A stretch of DNA of 64,000 nucleotides from CALMBW01 sp963779645 (GTDB lineage Bacteria; Actinomycetota; CADDZG01; WHSQ01). Numbering within the stretch: the stretch's first letter is position 1; each line of letters opens with the position of its first letter. Positions 33,810 through 41,610 of this stretch are shown here, one piece after another. The notes beneath the pieces were generated by a model that saw nothing but the letters and a program-made list of their open reading frames with translations, had not been told where the DNA came from and did no database searches. A program made the translations under genes and the position numbers. Where the stretch lies: positions 434,001 to 498,000 of the forward strand of contig CAVZYX010000005.1 of the NCBI GenBank assembly GCA_963779645.1, in the 5' to 3' direction.

Positions 33810-33926
33810 CGGTCGCTCTCTTTCAGACGAAAGCTGAAGGAGTCATTGCCTAGATCGGCTCGACCAGCGGTCGCACACTTAGAAGAAGATCGCCCCTGAT
33901 AGGGCCTCCTCAGAGTACGCCTCTTA

Positions 33927-33983
33927 ATCGCGTCTGTACTCGAAAACGGGTCCTCAGGCGCACAAAACGAGATCAGACGTGAT
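33927..33983. repeat. 57-bp hairpin repeat, copy C
   Basis: ATCGCGTCTGTACTC ... GAGATCAGACGTGAT: the same 57-bp length, with several arm mismatches but a conserved GTCTG/CAGAC core and a loop with AAAACG and CACAAAACGAG. It is located 18 bp past the stop of the thrombospondin type 3 protein gene. Confidence 0.75.
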
Positions 33984-34001
33984 CTGGGGTCGCTTGTCTA
34001 A

Positions 34002-35891
34002 CTATTTAAGGAACCTGCCGCCTCCTGGGGGCGGTATGACGCAATCCGGTGGACACCCTCCCGGGTCCGGTGGATCTGGAGGATCTGGAGGATCTGGCGG
34101 GTCTGGTGGATCGCAAGTAGGCGGGCACCCCGTTGGAGGCGGTGAGGAACCCCCGCCGCCGGGAGGTGGTGATGCTCCCCCGCCCGGAGGTGGGGATGCA
34201 CAGGTCGGATCGCAACCACCCGGAGGTGGGGATGCACAGGTCGGATCGCAACCACCCGGAGGTGGCGATGCGCATGCTGCCGGATCGCACCCAGGTGGCG
34301 GTGAAGGACAGGTCGCGGGATCGCACCCAGGTGGCGGTGACGGCGTGACGCAGTCGGCTGGGTTCGCGCACGGTGGAGGTCCACAGACGCCTCCTTCGCA
34401 CGGCGGAATGAAGCCCTCAGGCGGCTGGAACCCCGGAGGTGGCTCGAAAGCGTCAGGTACCCCGTCGCCGTCGAGGTCCGGTGGGCCAGCAAACTCGGCC
34501 CAATCCGGGATCCCATCACCGTCGGCATCAGTATTTGCCTGATCCGGAGCGAAGACTGTGAGGAATCCATCCGGCATGCCGTCGCCGTTGGCGTCGTTGA
34601 AGAACGCGCCGGTGTTGTTCATGAAGTCGGGGACTCCGTCACCATCGAAGTCGGCAAGACCCGGAGGCGGACCACACGGAGGAGCCTGGCGCGATCCGGG
34701 GGGCGAGCAGAACTGCGGATCGGGTGGCGCCAACAGATCCGGTATCCCATCGCCGTCGAAGTCAGTGAGGAACGTTGGGTAACCGTTCCCGGTGAAGTCC
34801 TGCATCACATCGGGCACTCCGTCGCCGTCGATGTCACTGAACATCGGAGGCGGTTGCCCGGGGGGGCCATCGAATACAAACATGTCGGGCAAGCCATCTC
34901 CGTCGAAGTCCTGGAAGAACGTTGGGAACCCGGCGCCGGTGAAGTCCTGCACCATGTCCGGGATTCCGTCGCCATTGAAGTCACCCAGGAACGGAGGTAG
35001 TTCTGGGAAGTCGTTGAGATCGGGTGGCGTTCCTAACCCATCCGGCCAACCGTCCCCATTGGTGTCTTGCAGGTAATCGGAGTAACCGTCGCCATTCAGA
35101 TCTGGCAGGAAGTCAGGTTGCCCGTCCCCATCGACGTCGAGATAGAGATCCGGTTGGCCGTTCCCGTCGTAGTCGCCAAGGCCGGTCGAGAAGCCCGAGC
35201 CCAAGAAATCCTCGAGTCCATCGGGGATACCGTTGCCGTTCAGATCGCCCTCGATGATGTCCGGCGACCCATTGTTGTCCTCGTCGCCTAACCCATCGCC
35301 CGGGTCACCATCGTCGTCGAGGTCTTCGAAGCCGTCGGGGATGTCGTTCCCCTCGTCATCTCCATCTTGCTTCGATGACTTCCCGCTTGCTCCACCGTTT
35401 CCGAAATTGTCCTCGTAAGCATCCGGGATGCCGTTGCCGTCACTGTCGGGGTTGGTTGGGTCGGTGCCGAGGATGCCGATCTCGATGCCGTCATCCAACC
35501 CATCGTCGTCGGAGTCCTTGTCGAGCGGATCGCTTCCTTCTTGGAGTTCCTTGCCGTCCTTGACCCCGTCGCCGTCGGAATCCTTCTTCTTGGGGTTGGT
35601 GCCGAGCTTTACCTCTTTCCCGTCCTTGATCCCATCCTTGTCGGTGTCGGCCGCGCGCGGATCGGTGCCGAGCTTTACCTCTTTCCCATCCTTGAGACCA
35701 TCGTTATCTGTGTCAGCGTCGCGCGGATCGGTGCCGAGCTTCTTCTCCTGTTTGTTAGAGAGCCCATCTCGATCGGAGTCTTTGGCCTTCTTCGCGAGAA
35801 CTGCATCGACGGCGAAGACCGAGGTGAAAATCAGAAGGACCGCCGCCACTATCCTCAAAGAGATCTGGCGCGAATCGTTGTGGGTAAGCAT
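34002..35891 (-). CDS. Secreted Ca-binding protein with thrombospondin type 3 and EF-like repeats
   Basis: About 629 residues from the ATG at 35891 (GGGAGG upstream; the longer reading is rejected). Signal peptide ~10-33. Five thrombospondin type 3-like repeats follow (DSDRDGLSNKQEKKLGTDP, DTDNDGLKDGKEVKLGTDP, ...). Then come many DxDGDGxPD loops (DFDGDGIPDMVQDFTGAGFP), and the C-terminal ~120 residues are PPPGGCDPTCAS-type Pro/Gly/Cys repeats. Each Asp-rich loop is a Ca site. The Cys-rich tail suggests an extended, cross-linked or wall-associated tail (inference). It differs from the acidic array at 44-53 kb in domain content but probably shares the location. Confidence 0.8.
   Translation of the reverse strand: MLTHNDSRQISLRIVAAVLLIFTSVFAVDAVLAKKAKDSDRDGLSNKQEKKLGTDPRDADTDNDGLKDGKEVKLGTDPRAADTDKDGIKDGKEVKLGTNPKKKDSDGDGVKDGKELQEGSDPLDKDSDDDGLDDGIEIGILGTDPTNPDSDGNGIPDAYEDNFGNGGASGKSSKQDGDDEGNDIPDGFEDLDDDGDPGDGLGDEDNNGSPDIIEGDLNGNGIPDGLEDFLGSGFSTGLGDYDGNGQPDLYLDVDGDGQPDFLPDLNGDGYSDYLQDTNGDGWPDGLGTPPDLNDFPELPPFLGDFNGDGIPDMVQDFTGAGFPTFFQDFDGDGLPDMFVFDGPPGQPPPMFSDIDGDGVPDVMQDFTGNGYPTFLTDFDGDGIPDLLAPPDPQFCSPPGSRQAPPCGPPPGLADFDGDGVPDFMNNTGAFFNDANGDGMPDGFLTVFAPDQANTDADGDGIPDWAEFAGPPDLDGDGVPDAFEPPPGFQPPEGFIPPCEGGVCGPPPCANPADCVTPSPPPGCDPATCPSPPPGCDPAACASPPPGGCDPTCASPPPGGCDPTCASPPPGGGASPPPGGGGSSPPPTGCPPTCDPPDPPDPPDPPDPPDPGGCPPDCVIPPPGGGRFLK
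34186..34257. repeat. Two perfect 36-bp tandem repeats coding the Pro/Gly/Cys tail
   Basis: Unit 1 (34186-34221) and unit 2 (34222-34257) are identical, beginning GGAGGTGGGGATGCACAGG. Degenerate copies follow to about 34335. The repeat encodes the PPPGGCDPTCAS pattern on the minus strand. It is a coding expansion and not a CRISPR: there are no spacers. Confidence 0.85.
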
Positions 35892-35994
35892 GCCCCTACC
35901 TCCCAACTACATATCCCCTTTGTCCTATCCGACACCCGGGGTTGCGCCGCTGGAAATCGGTAGAAGTACGTAGCCGGAACATCGCGCGTGCTAA

Positions 35995-36044
35995 AGCTCG
36001 AAGATGAACGGAAGCCAAAGCCCAGAAAACGAGCGGAGACTTGA
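35995..36044. repeat. Degenerate copy D of the 57-bp hairpin repeat
   Basis: Only the right half is well kept: CCCAGAAAACGAG then GAGACTTGATCT, next to the stop at 36046. The left arm does not pair. Its position relative to the stop codon is the same as in copies A-C. Confidence 0.5.
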
Positions 36045-36045
36045 T

Positions 36046-36804
36046 CTAGGAGAGCGGGAAGGCCGCTGGAGCGTTGAGAAGGGGGGCGGGGCGGGCCATT
36101 AGGAAGCCTTGGCCCTCGCGGCAGCCGACGTCTCGGAGCGTGTCGATCTGCTGAACGGTCTCGATGCCCTCGGCAACGATCTGAAGGCACAGGGTGTCGG
36201 CCAGCTTGATGATCGCTTGGACGAAGGCACGGTCCTCGATCCCACCCTTGATGTGGTGCACGAAGGAGCGGTCGATCTTGAGGACATCGAGGGGGAAGGT
36301 GCGGAGGTAGCTGAGCGACGAATAGCCGGTGCCGAAGTCGTCTAATGCGATCCGCACGCCTAGCTCTCGGATCCTCTCGAGCGCTTCACGGCAGTTGTCA
36401 ACGAGCAGGACACCTTCAGTGACCTCCAGGATAAGAGCCGAGGGATCCAACCCGGAGCGATAGAGAGCGGCAGCAACGACACCGGGGAAACGATCGTCTT
36501 CCAACTGCAAGGGAGACACGTTGACGCTCACGTGTGCATCGGATCCGTTCAACTTGCGCCACGCGACGATCTCGTCGCAAGCGTTGCGAAGGACCCAGCG
36601 GCCTAGGTCGAAGATAAGTCCAGTCTGCTCGGCCAAGGGGATGAACTCGCCGGGTGACACGTCACCGAACTCAGGATGCGACCAGCGCGCCAACGCTTCG
36701 AAACCGGAAGCCTCACCTGTGTCCAGCGCCACGATCGGTTGGAACAGGATGGAGAGGCCGTGATCGGACCCCGCTTCGAACGTGCCATCCACAGCCGACC
36801 GCAA
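36046..36804 (-). CDS. EAL domain, C-terminal part of a frameshifted PAS-GGDEF-EAL protein
   Basis: A complete EAL phosphodiesterase domain: LFQPIVALDTGEASGFEALARW (the EAL signature), ILEVTEGVLL, ALDDFGTGYSSL, VLKIDRSFVHHIK, ADTLCLQIVAEGIET. The residues needed for Mg-dependent cyclic-di-GMP cleavage seem present. The TTG at 36804 has no ribosome site. The upstream GGDEF frame runs directly into it when one base is removed near 36805 (GCGCACTTGCGG), so this is the C-terminal third of the gene starting at 38167 and not a free protein. Confidence 0.8.
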   Translation of the reverse strand: MRSAVDGTFEAGSDHGLSILFQPIVALDTGEASGFEALARWSHPEFGDVSPGEFIPLAEQTGLIFDLGRWVLRNACDEIVAWRKLNGSDAHVSVNVSPLQLEDDRFPGVVAAALYRSGLDPSALILEVTEGVLLVDNCREALERIRELGVRIALDDFGTGYSSLSYLRTFPLDVLKIDRSFVHHIKGGIEDRAFVQAIIKLADTLCLQIVAEGIETVQQIDTLRDVGCREGQGFLMARPAPLLNAPAAFPLS

Positions 36805-38167
36805 GTGCGCCTTCTAGCCGTAGGCGCATCGAGGCTCTATCGTGCATCTCCGTCTCGAAGACCGCGAACCCGTCTCGGCCCTGAGCCTTAGCTCTGTACA
36901 TAGCCAGGTCCGCATTCCGCAATAACGTCTCGGCGGTGTCGCTCGGCCCTTGAACCGCGATGCCGATGCTGGCGCCGACGGAGATGGGTCGCTCGCCCAC
37001 CATGAAAGGTTCGCCGCGGATCCCCTTGAGGATGCGTTCGGCAAGTACAACTGCGTCGCACTCAGAATCAAGGTCCTCGATCAGCAGAGCGAACTCGTCC
37101 CCACCCAACCGAGCTGCAGTATCCCCACCTCGGAGACATCCACTGATCCTTTCAGCGACCAGCATGAGTAACTCGTCGCCGTAAAGATGGCCGAGTCCGT
37201 CGTTGACCGATTTGAAGTTATCGAGGTCGACGAACAGCACTGCGGCGCGATCTTCAGGTCGCCTCGCGAGTCGCTTCAGGCAATGGTCGACGCGGTCGCG
37301 GAACAGTCGCCTATTTGGCAGCTGTGTCAGCGGGTCGTGGAAGGCCTGATGCTCGAGGCGCGCCTCCAGGTCCTTCTCGCGCGTAACGTCCACGAGGAGG
37401 CCATGGAACATCAACTCCCCGTTCTCGTCCCACACAGCCATGGCATCGTCGCGGACCCAGATGACCTCGCCATCACGGCGGATCATCCTGTAGTAACTGG
37501 TAAGAACCTCGCCCCGTTTATCGATGATCGCATCCTCGTCACCAAGCGCTATGGCTCGATCATCGGGATGGATCTGTCTCAGCCACAGGTCGGGATCGTC
37601 GACCAGATCGTCCGGGTTGAATCCGAGCATCTCCTCAGACTGTGGGCTCACGTAATGCCACTTCCCTGCGGCTCCGGGTTCGGCGATGTAGACGACCGCG
37701 GGCACACGCTCGACCAACAGTCGGTAGCGCTCCTGCACTGCACCGAGTCGCTCGGAGAGGGACTTCTTCTCGGTGATGTCTTCGACCATGCCGATCGCGT
37801 AGTCCGGCGTGCCATCGTCGTCCCGCAACAGGGAGGTCGTAAGACGCCCCCAGACGAGCGAGCCATTCTTGTGGATGAAGCGCTTCTCGATCTCGAACGA
37901 CTCGATCTCTCCGGTGCTCAGCTGCGCAAAGAACACCGCGTTGGAGGCGTTGTCGTCGGGATGGGTGAACTCCTCGAAGCGCATCTGGGCGAACTCCTCA
38001 CGGGAGTACCCGAGCATCTCGCGGAGGACTTCGTTGCTCATGATGGTGTGACCCTCGAAGTCCACGAGCCCGATCCCGATGGGAGCCAGCTCGAAGATGG
38101 CGAGGAGGCGCTCGCGGGTGTCTGGTGTCAGAGACGCGGGCAGACGAAGGTCAGATGGATGAAGCAC
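36713..38167 (-). CDS. PAS-PAS-GGDEF diguanylate cyclase, N-terminal part of the frameshifted PAS-GGDEF-EAL gene
   Basis: Two PAS/PAC modules (~20-140: LAPIGIGLVDFEGHTIMSNEVLREMLGY; ~150-275: ERVPAVVYIAEP) precede a GGDEF domain. The active site is ARLGGDEFALL, and RGGD five residues upstream is an intact inhibitory RxxD site. DPLTQLPNRRLFRDRV marks the domain start. The frame ends 92 bases after the EAL frame begins. The start is GTG 38167 behind GAGAGGGGG; the longer reading includes a stretch without coding character. No membrane segment is seen, so it would be a cytosolic sensor that sets cyclic-di-GMP levels, together with the HD-GYP protein at 10 kb. Confidence 0.85.
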   Translation of the reverse strand: MLHPSDLRLPASLTPDTRERLLAIFELAPIGIGLVDFEGHTIMSNEVLREMLGYSREEFAQMRFEEFTHPDDNASNAVFFAQLSTGEIESFEIEKRFIHKNGSLVWGRLTTSLLRDDDGTPDYAIGMVEDITEKKSLSERLGAVQERYRLLVERVPAVVYIAEPGAAGKWHYVSPQSEEMLGFNPDDLVDDPDLWLRQIHPDDRAIALGDEDAIIDKRGEVLTSYYRMIRRDGEVIWVRDDAMAVWDENGELMFHGLLVDVTREKDLEARLEHQAFHDPLTQLPNRRLFRDRVDHCLKRLARRPEDRAAVLFVDLDNFKSVNDGLGHLYGDELLMLVAERISGCLRGGDTAARLGGDEFALLIEDLDSECDAVVLAERILKGIRGEPFMVGERPISVGASIGIAVQGPSDTAETLLRNADLAMYRAKAQGRDGFAVFETEMHDRASMRLRLEGALAVGCGWHVRSGVRSRPLHPVPTDRGAGHR

Positions 38168-38302
38168 CCTTGTCCCCCTCTCTTCCTGTGTCCCGCCGGC
38201 GGCCGCTGGGCCACACCACAACATCGGCATCCTGAGGTTGCGTCCTGAGTACGTACTAAGGGCCGGTCCGGATGGGTTTGGGAAGAGAGAGCCTCAGAGC
38301 GC

Positions 38303-38330
38303 GAAAGAGGCCCCCTGAGGGGCCTCTTTC
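38303..38330. terminator. Intrinsic terminator downstream of whiB
   Basis: A 12-bp stem GAAAGAGGCCCC / GGGGCCTCTTTC with loop CTGA, just past the whiB stop at 38346. T-rich flanks lie on the plus side as well. Confidence 0.8.
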
Positions 38331-38345
38331 TTCATCTCTAGAGTC

Positions 38346-38630
38346 TTAGCTGGCTCGGCGTGCCCTGGCACGGCGGCGCTTGAGCGACGCACGTTCCTTA
38401 GCTGTCAGCCCGCCCCAGATCCCATACTTCTGGTTGGTCTCCATGGCGAACTCGAGGCACGGCTCCAGGACCGGGCAGGTACGGCAGATAGCCTTCGCCC
38501 GGGCCTCACGGCCCTGCTTCTCGAGCTCTGACTCCCCTTCGTCGCCGAAGAAGATGATGTTGTCGTTGCCTCGGCAGAGGGCATCCTCTTGCCATTCGGC
38601 ATGTTCGTCGTAGGTGTCCAGCAAGGACAC
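38346..38630 (-). CDS. WhiB-family iron-sulfur transcription factor
   Basis: 94 residues. The four cluster ligands are Cys19, Cys49, Cys52 and Cys58 (ALCRG ... ICRTCPVLEPCLEF). The turn GIWGG is at 70-74, followed by the basic tail ERASLKRRRARARR for DNA contact. This family is confined to Actinomycetota and their phages, which anchors the taxonomy. The [4Fe-4S] cluster senses O2/NO, and WhiB proteins often bind region 4 of the housekeeping sigma factor. The stretch between Cys19 and Cys49 is longer than in many WhiB proteins. Start is GTG 38630 behind AGGAGGGAT. A long structured leader precedes it. Confidence 0.95.
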   Translation of the reverse strand: MSLLDTYDEHAEWQEDALCRGNDNIIFFGDEGESELEKQGREARAKAICRTCPVLEPCLEFAMETNQKYGIWGGLTAKERASLKRRRARARRAS

Positions 38631-38840
38631 GGTGATCCCTCCTCTATGGTGGTGCCTGAAGCGCCCCTTGGCACCTGACTGGGACTAGCATTCACCAGCC
38701 TCCCGACCTATAAACGCCCTGGTCAGGGGCAAGATTCCCACTCTGGGGAGCCTTGGCGGTAAGACCGCCGGCAAGGCAGCTAGGTTGCCCTACCTCGGCC
38801 ATTTTTTCAAGGGTTGCAAGCAGCTTTTTTCACCTTTTTC
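38631..38840 (-). promoter_or_regulatory. Leader and promoter region of whiB with hairpins
   Basis: 210 bp without a gene. On the whiB strand it contains the palindrome GGCGGTCTTACCGCC (near 38756-38770) set inside a longer CCTTG...CAAGG pairing, a GGTGCC...GGCACC pair near the RBS, and TTGCAACCCTTGAAAAAATGG near 38806-38820 that could hold a -35 element. WhiB genes in this phylum often have long leaders. I do not recognise a known riboswitch. Confidence 0.45.
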
Positions 38841-38841
38841 T

Positions 38842-38883
38842 GCCAGTCTGACCACCGTGGCGGTAGTTAGGCTGGGAAAGACC
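38842..38883. repeat. 42-bp intergenic repeat, copy 1
   Basis: GCCAGTCTGACCACCGTGG continuing to CGGTAGTTAGGCTGGGAAAGACC; it differs from copy 2 (39872-39913) at three positions. It contains a 6-bp hairpin (ACCGTGGCGGT). It overlaps the stop codon of the DUF559 gene. Confidence 0.75.
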
Positions 38884-39783
38884 TGGCCCGGGAGGCTCGG
38901 CCGAGGAACTCCTCGATCTCCCGAAGTACCTCTTGGGGGCGGAACTCGACCTCGTCCCAGGTGAAGTACAGGATGGTCCACCCCAGCTTCTCCAGGGCTC
39001 TGTGGCGAGCGGCATCGGCGGTAGCCCGTTGGGGGCCATGCCATCGGCGGCTCTGGCACTCGACAGCGAGCAGTTCCCGAGGGAACGCGAAATCGATGAC
39101 GTAGCGACGGGGGCCGCTGACCTCGTAGTCAGGAACGAAGCAATGCCCTTTGATGCGCCGAAGGATCTTGAGCATCCGGGTTTCCATCTCGCTCCGGACC
39201 TTCTGGTCGTTGAGGTCTCGATTCCTTACCAATCTCGTGAAGACCTTCGAGCCCTTGATGCCTCGCGGATCCGTGGGGATGGTCGCGCGGAGGCGCCGGA
39301 TGGTGGTGAGTCGTTTGCGGAGTGCATCGTCCATGGCCCTGCCGACATCCTTCGGGGGATGCGTGCTGCAGGCATCTAAGAGCGCTCTTTCGATCGTGGT
39401 CCCCGGCGTACCTGCGAAGCTCCGGCGCGGGAGCCTCTCTGTCGGGAGGCGTCGGGTCTTGATGCCGTTGGCCGATTTCCCGGTAGCGACGTAAAGCTCG
39501 ATCGGAGCCTCGGCGAATCCCTCGAGCCCGGCCATGCTGAGGACGGTTGCCCCGGCAAGGAGCGCGTCCTCCCCGCCCCATTCCAGTGCGGCACGGACGC
39601 GCGCACGGTAGGTATCGGGATGACCGGCGTGTCGGTAAACGCCGGGAAGCATTGGGATCAGAAGACCAGCAGCGACGCGACGATCGATAACGCGGACCGA
39701 AAATCCGGCTGCGCGTGCCGTCCTACCGCGATGATGCCGTCGTTACCTTCCGCAAGTTCGGCCAGAAGCACGTCGATCTCCAT
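38867..39783 (-). pseudogene. Frameshifted AbiEi-type plus DUF559 protein
   Basis: The C-terminal 260 codons are intact and homologous to the protein at 5033: LPGVYRHAGHPDTYRARVRAAL and a DUF559 domain (YVIDFAFPRELLAVECQSRRWHG, ALEKLGWTILYFTWDEVEF). The N-terminal winged helix is in another frame. ATG 39783 opens MEIDVLLAELAEGNDGIIAVG, and the sense then continues as ARAAGFSVRVIDRRVAAGLLIPMLPGVYR after a one-base deficit at 39718-39720. The short reading from 39652 would lose most of the DNA-binding domain. The gene lies between two 42-bp repeats. Decay or an assembly error; no toxin partner is seen. Confidence 0.75.
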
Positions 39784-39871
39784 CCGCCGAGAAGAACGCA
39801 GCTGGGGGCCGACCGTTGTGAGCTACGTCACACGTCTTTGCCAGGATGACGACCCGCTTGATCGTGTCTTC

Positions 39872-39913
39872 GCCAGGGTGACTACCGTGGCGGTAGTTAG
39901 GCTGGGAAAGACC
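39872..39913. repeat. 42-bp intergenic repeat, copy 2
   Basis: GCCAGGGTGACTACCGTGG then CGGTAGTTAGGCTGGGAAAGACC, with the perfect hairpin CTACCG-TGG-CGGTAG. It sits directly after the stop of the phosphatase-like gene. A partial head of the same repeat (TGCCAGGATGACGACC) lies just before it, at 39839. Confidence 0.75.
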
Positions 39914-39914
39914 C

Positions 39915-41579
39915 TTACGAGGGGCGGCGGGGTGGGGGTTCTCCGGTCGGGCCGAAGGCGCAGCTCATGATCTCTTCGAAGTCGGCTGCTGCCCAGGCGG
40001 CCGAGAAGACCCGGGCCGAGCCTCTGTATCCGTCGGGTATGGACCCTTCGCCGTCGGGCCAGTTCTGTCGGATCGTGTAGTCCTCGAGGAAGCCGGCCAG
40101 CTCCCGTGGCGTCACGCCGTGCTCCTTGGCAACGTCCCTGTTCAGGAAGAGTCCCACCGCGGTGGTGGAGGCGAACAGCGCCGCATCCATGGGGACATCG
40201 AAAGCCCGGAAGATGTCGTCGCGCGCCTCGGACGGAGAGATCGGCCACCCTCCCGTGGTCGACGCTTTCGGCGTGTGGCCGTGGTCTGCCGTCAGGATCA
40301 CCACGTAGTCCTTCACCTTGCGATCGAGATAATCGAGGATGCGGCCGAGCTGCTCGTCTTGAACCTCGAGGTCCTCCGCCACTTCTAGAGAGTCGAGCGC
40401 GTATTGATGGGCGGCGATGTCGGTCATCTTGAAGTTGGCGAACCAGAGGTCGGGCACGTCGTCCAACCCGTACGCACCGCGCTTCAACATCTTCATGGCA
40501 AGGTCACCCTGGTAACGAACAAAGGCAGGATTGTCGTCGTAGGCACCCATGATGTCGTGTCCCCGCCACTGGAAGTCGACCTCACCATCCTCCCTGTCGA
40601 GCTGCGAAGCGTAAGTAAGGAGCAATTCCTCGTGGTGCTTCAGGTAGGAGGGCGTTCTGTAGAAATCGCGGTTGCCTGTGACCCTGCCGGTCTCACCGAT
40701 AAGCGCGAGCTCATCTTTGTCACCACCAGGGGTCATCGCACCGTGCCCCAACATCGGCACGTGCCAATCGCGCCATCCGATAAGACCAACCTTCGAGCGA
40801 TTCCCGTAGAACTTATCGATCTGATCCGCGTAAGTCGTCAGTTTCAGATCTTTAGGATCGCTGTAAGCGAATGCGGTTCGCACGGTGTCTTTGTCGACGC
40901 GGTAATCGATAGCCGTCACGCCATGCTCGTTCGGGTAGGAACCTGTGCCGAGACTCGCGTGCGATGCCGGAGTGATCGATGGAGAGGAGCCAACCTCGGC
41001 AGTGATGTAACTCGTGCCTTCAGTTTCGAGTCGAGCGAGGTTCGGCCACCTGTCCGGCCATCGCTCGAGCATGTTGCGACCCACGCCATCCCACATGATC
41101 GAGACGATCAGTTTCGGATCCGTGGTCGTTCGCTCGGGGACGAGAGCTTCGTCGAGGAGTAGACCGCGACGTTCACGCAGATCTGCGGTGAGGATCTCGT
41201 CGATGGTCGGATAGACATCCGTGATGTGAGCGTCATCGTCGATCGATCCGGCAGCCGCGATACGACCGGGGCCGTAGAGGACGAGTGGGACGTTCTGGAG
41301 ATAGTCCCAGGGTCCCGAATGGCTCCAGTAATCGAACCAGCCCCAGTAGTTGGGCTCCTTCGGGACGATCGTGACGTCCTCGGAGTGCTTGGGATGAAAG
41401 CCCCTGTAGATGCGCTCGAGAAGAACATGGTCGACGGCGCACGGCTGTTCCGAGACCGCGGAACTCGATGGCGATGCTACGGGAGGGGCCGAGGTGCTCG
41501 CCTGCGGCGAAACTCCGGATGACGGGGAACAGGCCACGAACAAGAGCGTCACGGGTAGGGCCCACGCGGCCGATCTCAT
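39915..41579 (-). CDS. Alkaline-phosphatase-superfamily lipoprotein (type I phosphodiesterase-like)
   Basis: 554 residues. The signal ends in a lipobox (LLFVAC, Cys at ~17), so it is tethered to the membrane. Metal and nucleophile motifs of the alkaline-phosphatase fold are present: LIVSIMWDGVGRNMLE, SSPSITPASHASLGTGSYPNEHGV (Thr/Ser nucleophile), FANFKMTDIAAHQY and VVILTADHGHTPKA. This fits the nucleotide pyrophosphatase/phosphodiesterase branch, which cleaves phosphodiesters or phosphate monoesters outside the cell. A second, incomplete copy of the fold's C-terminal strands seems present at ~70-130 (NVPLVLYGPGRIAAA, TDVYPTIDEIL). No strong RBS at the ATG. Confidence 0.82.
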   Translation of the reverse strand: MRSAAWALPVTLLFVACSPSSGVSPQASTSAPPVASPSSSAVSEQPCAVDHVLLERIYRGFHPKHSEDVTIVPKEPNYWGWFDYWSHSGPWDYLQNVPLVLYGPGRIAAAGSIDDDAHITDVYPTIDEILTADLRERRGLLLDEALVPERTTTDPKLIVSIMWDGVGRNMLERWPDRWPNLARLETEGTSYITAEVGSSPSITPASHASLGTGSYPNEHGVTAIDYRVDKDTVRTAFAYSDPKDLKLTTYADQIDKFYGNRSKVGLIGWRDWHVPMLGHGAMTPGGDKDELALIGETGRVTGNRDFYRTPSYLKHHEELLLTYASQLDREDGEVDFQWRGHDIMGAYDDNPAFVRYQGDLAMKMLKRGAYGLDDVPDLWFANFKMTDIAAHQYALDSLEVAEDLEVQDEQLGRILDYLDRKVKDYVVILTADHGHTPKASTTGGWPISPSEARDDIFRAFDVPMDAALFASTTAVGLFLNRDVAKEHGVTPRELAGFLEDYTIRQNWPDGEGSIPDGYRGSARVFSAAWAAADFEEIMSCAFGPTGEPPPRRPS

Positions 41580-41610
41580 ACGGGCACCCTAGTAGCCGAT
41601 AAGAAGTTAC

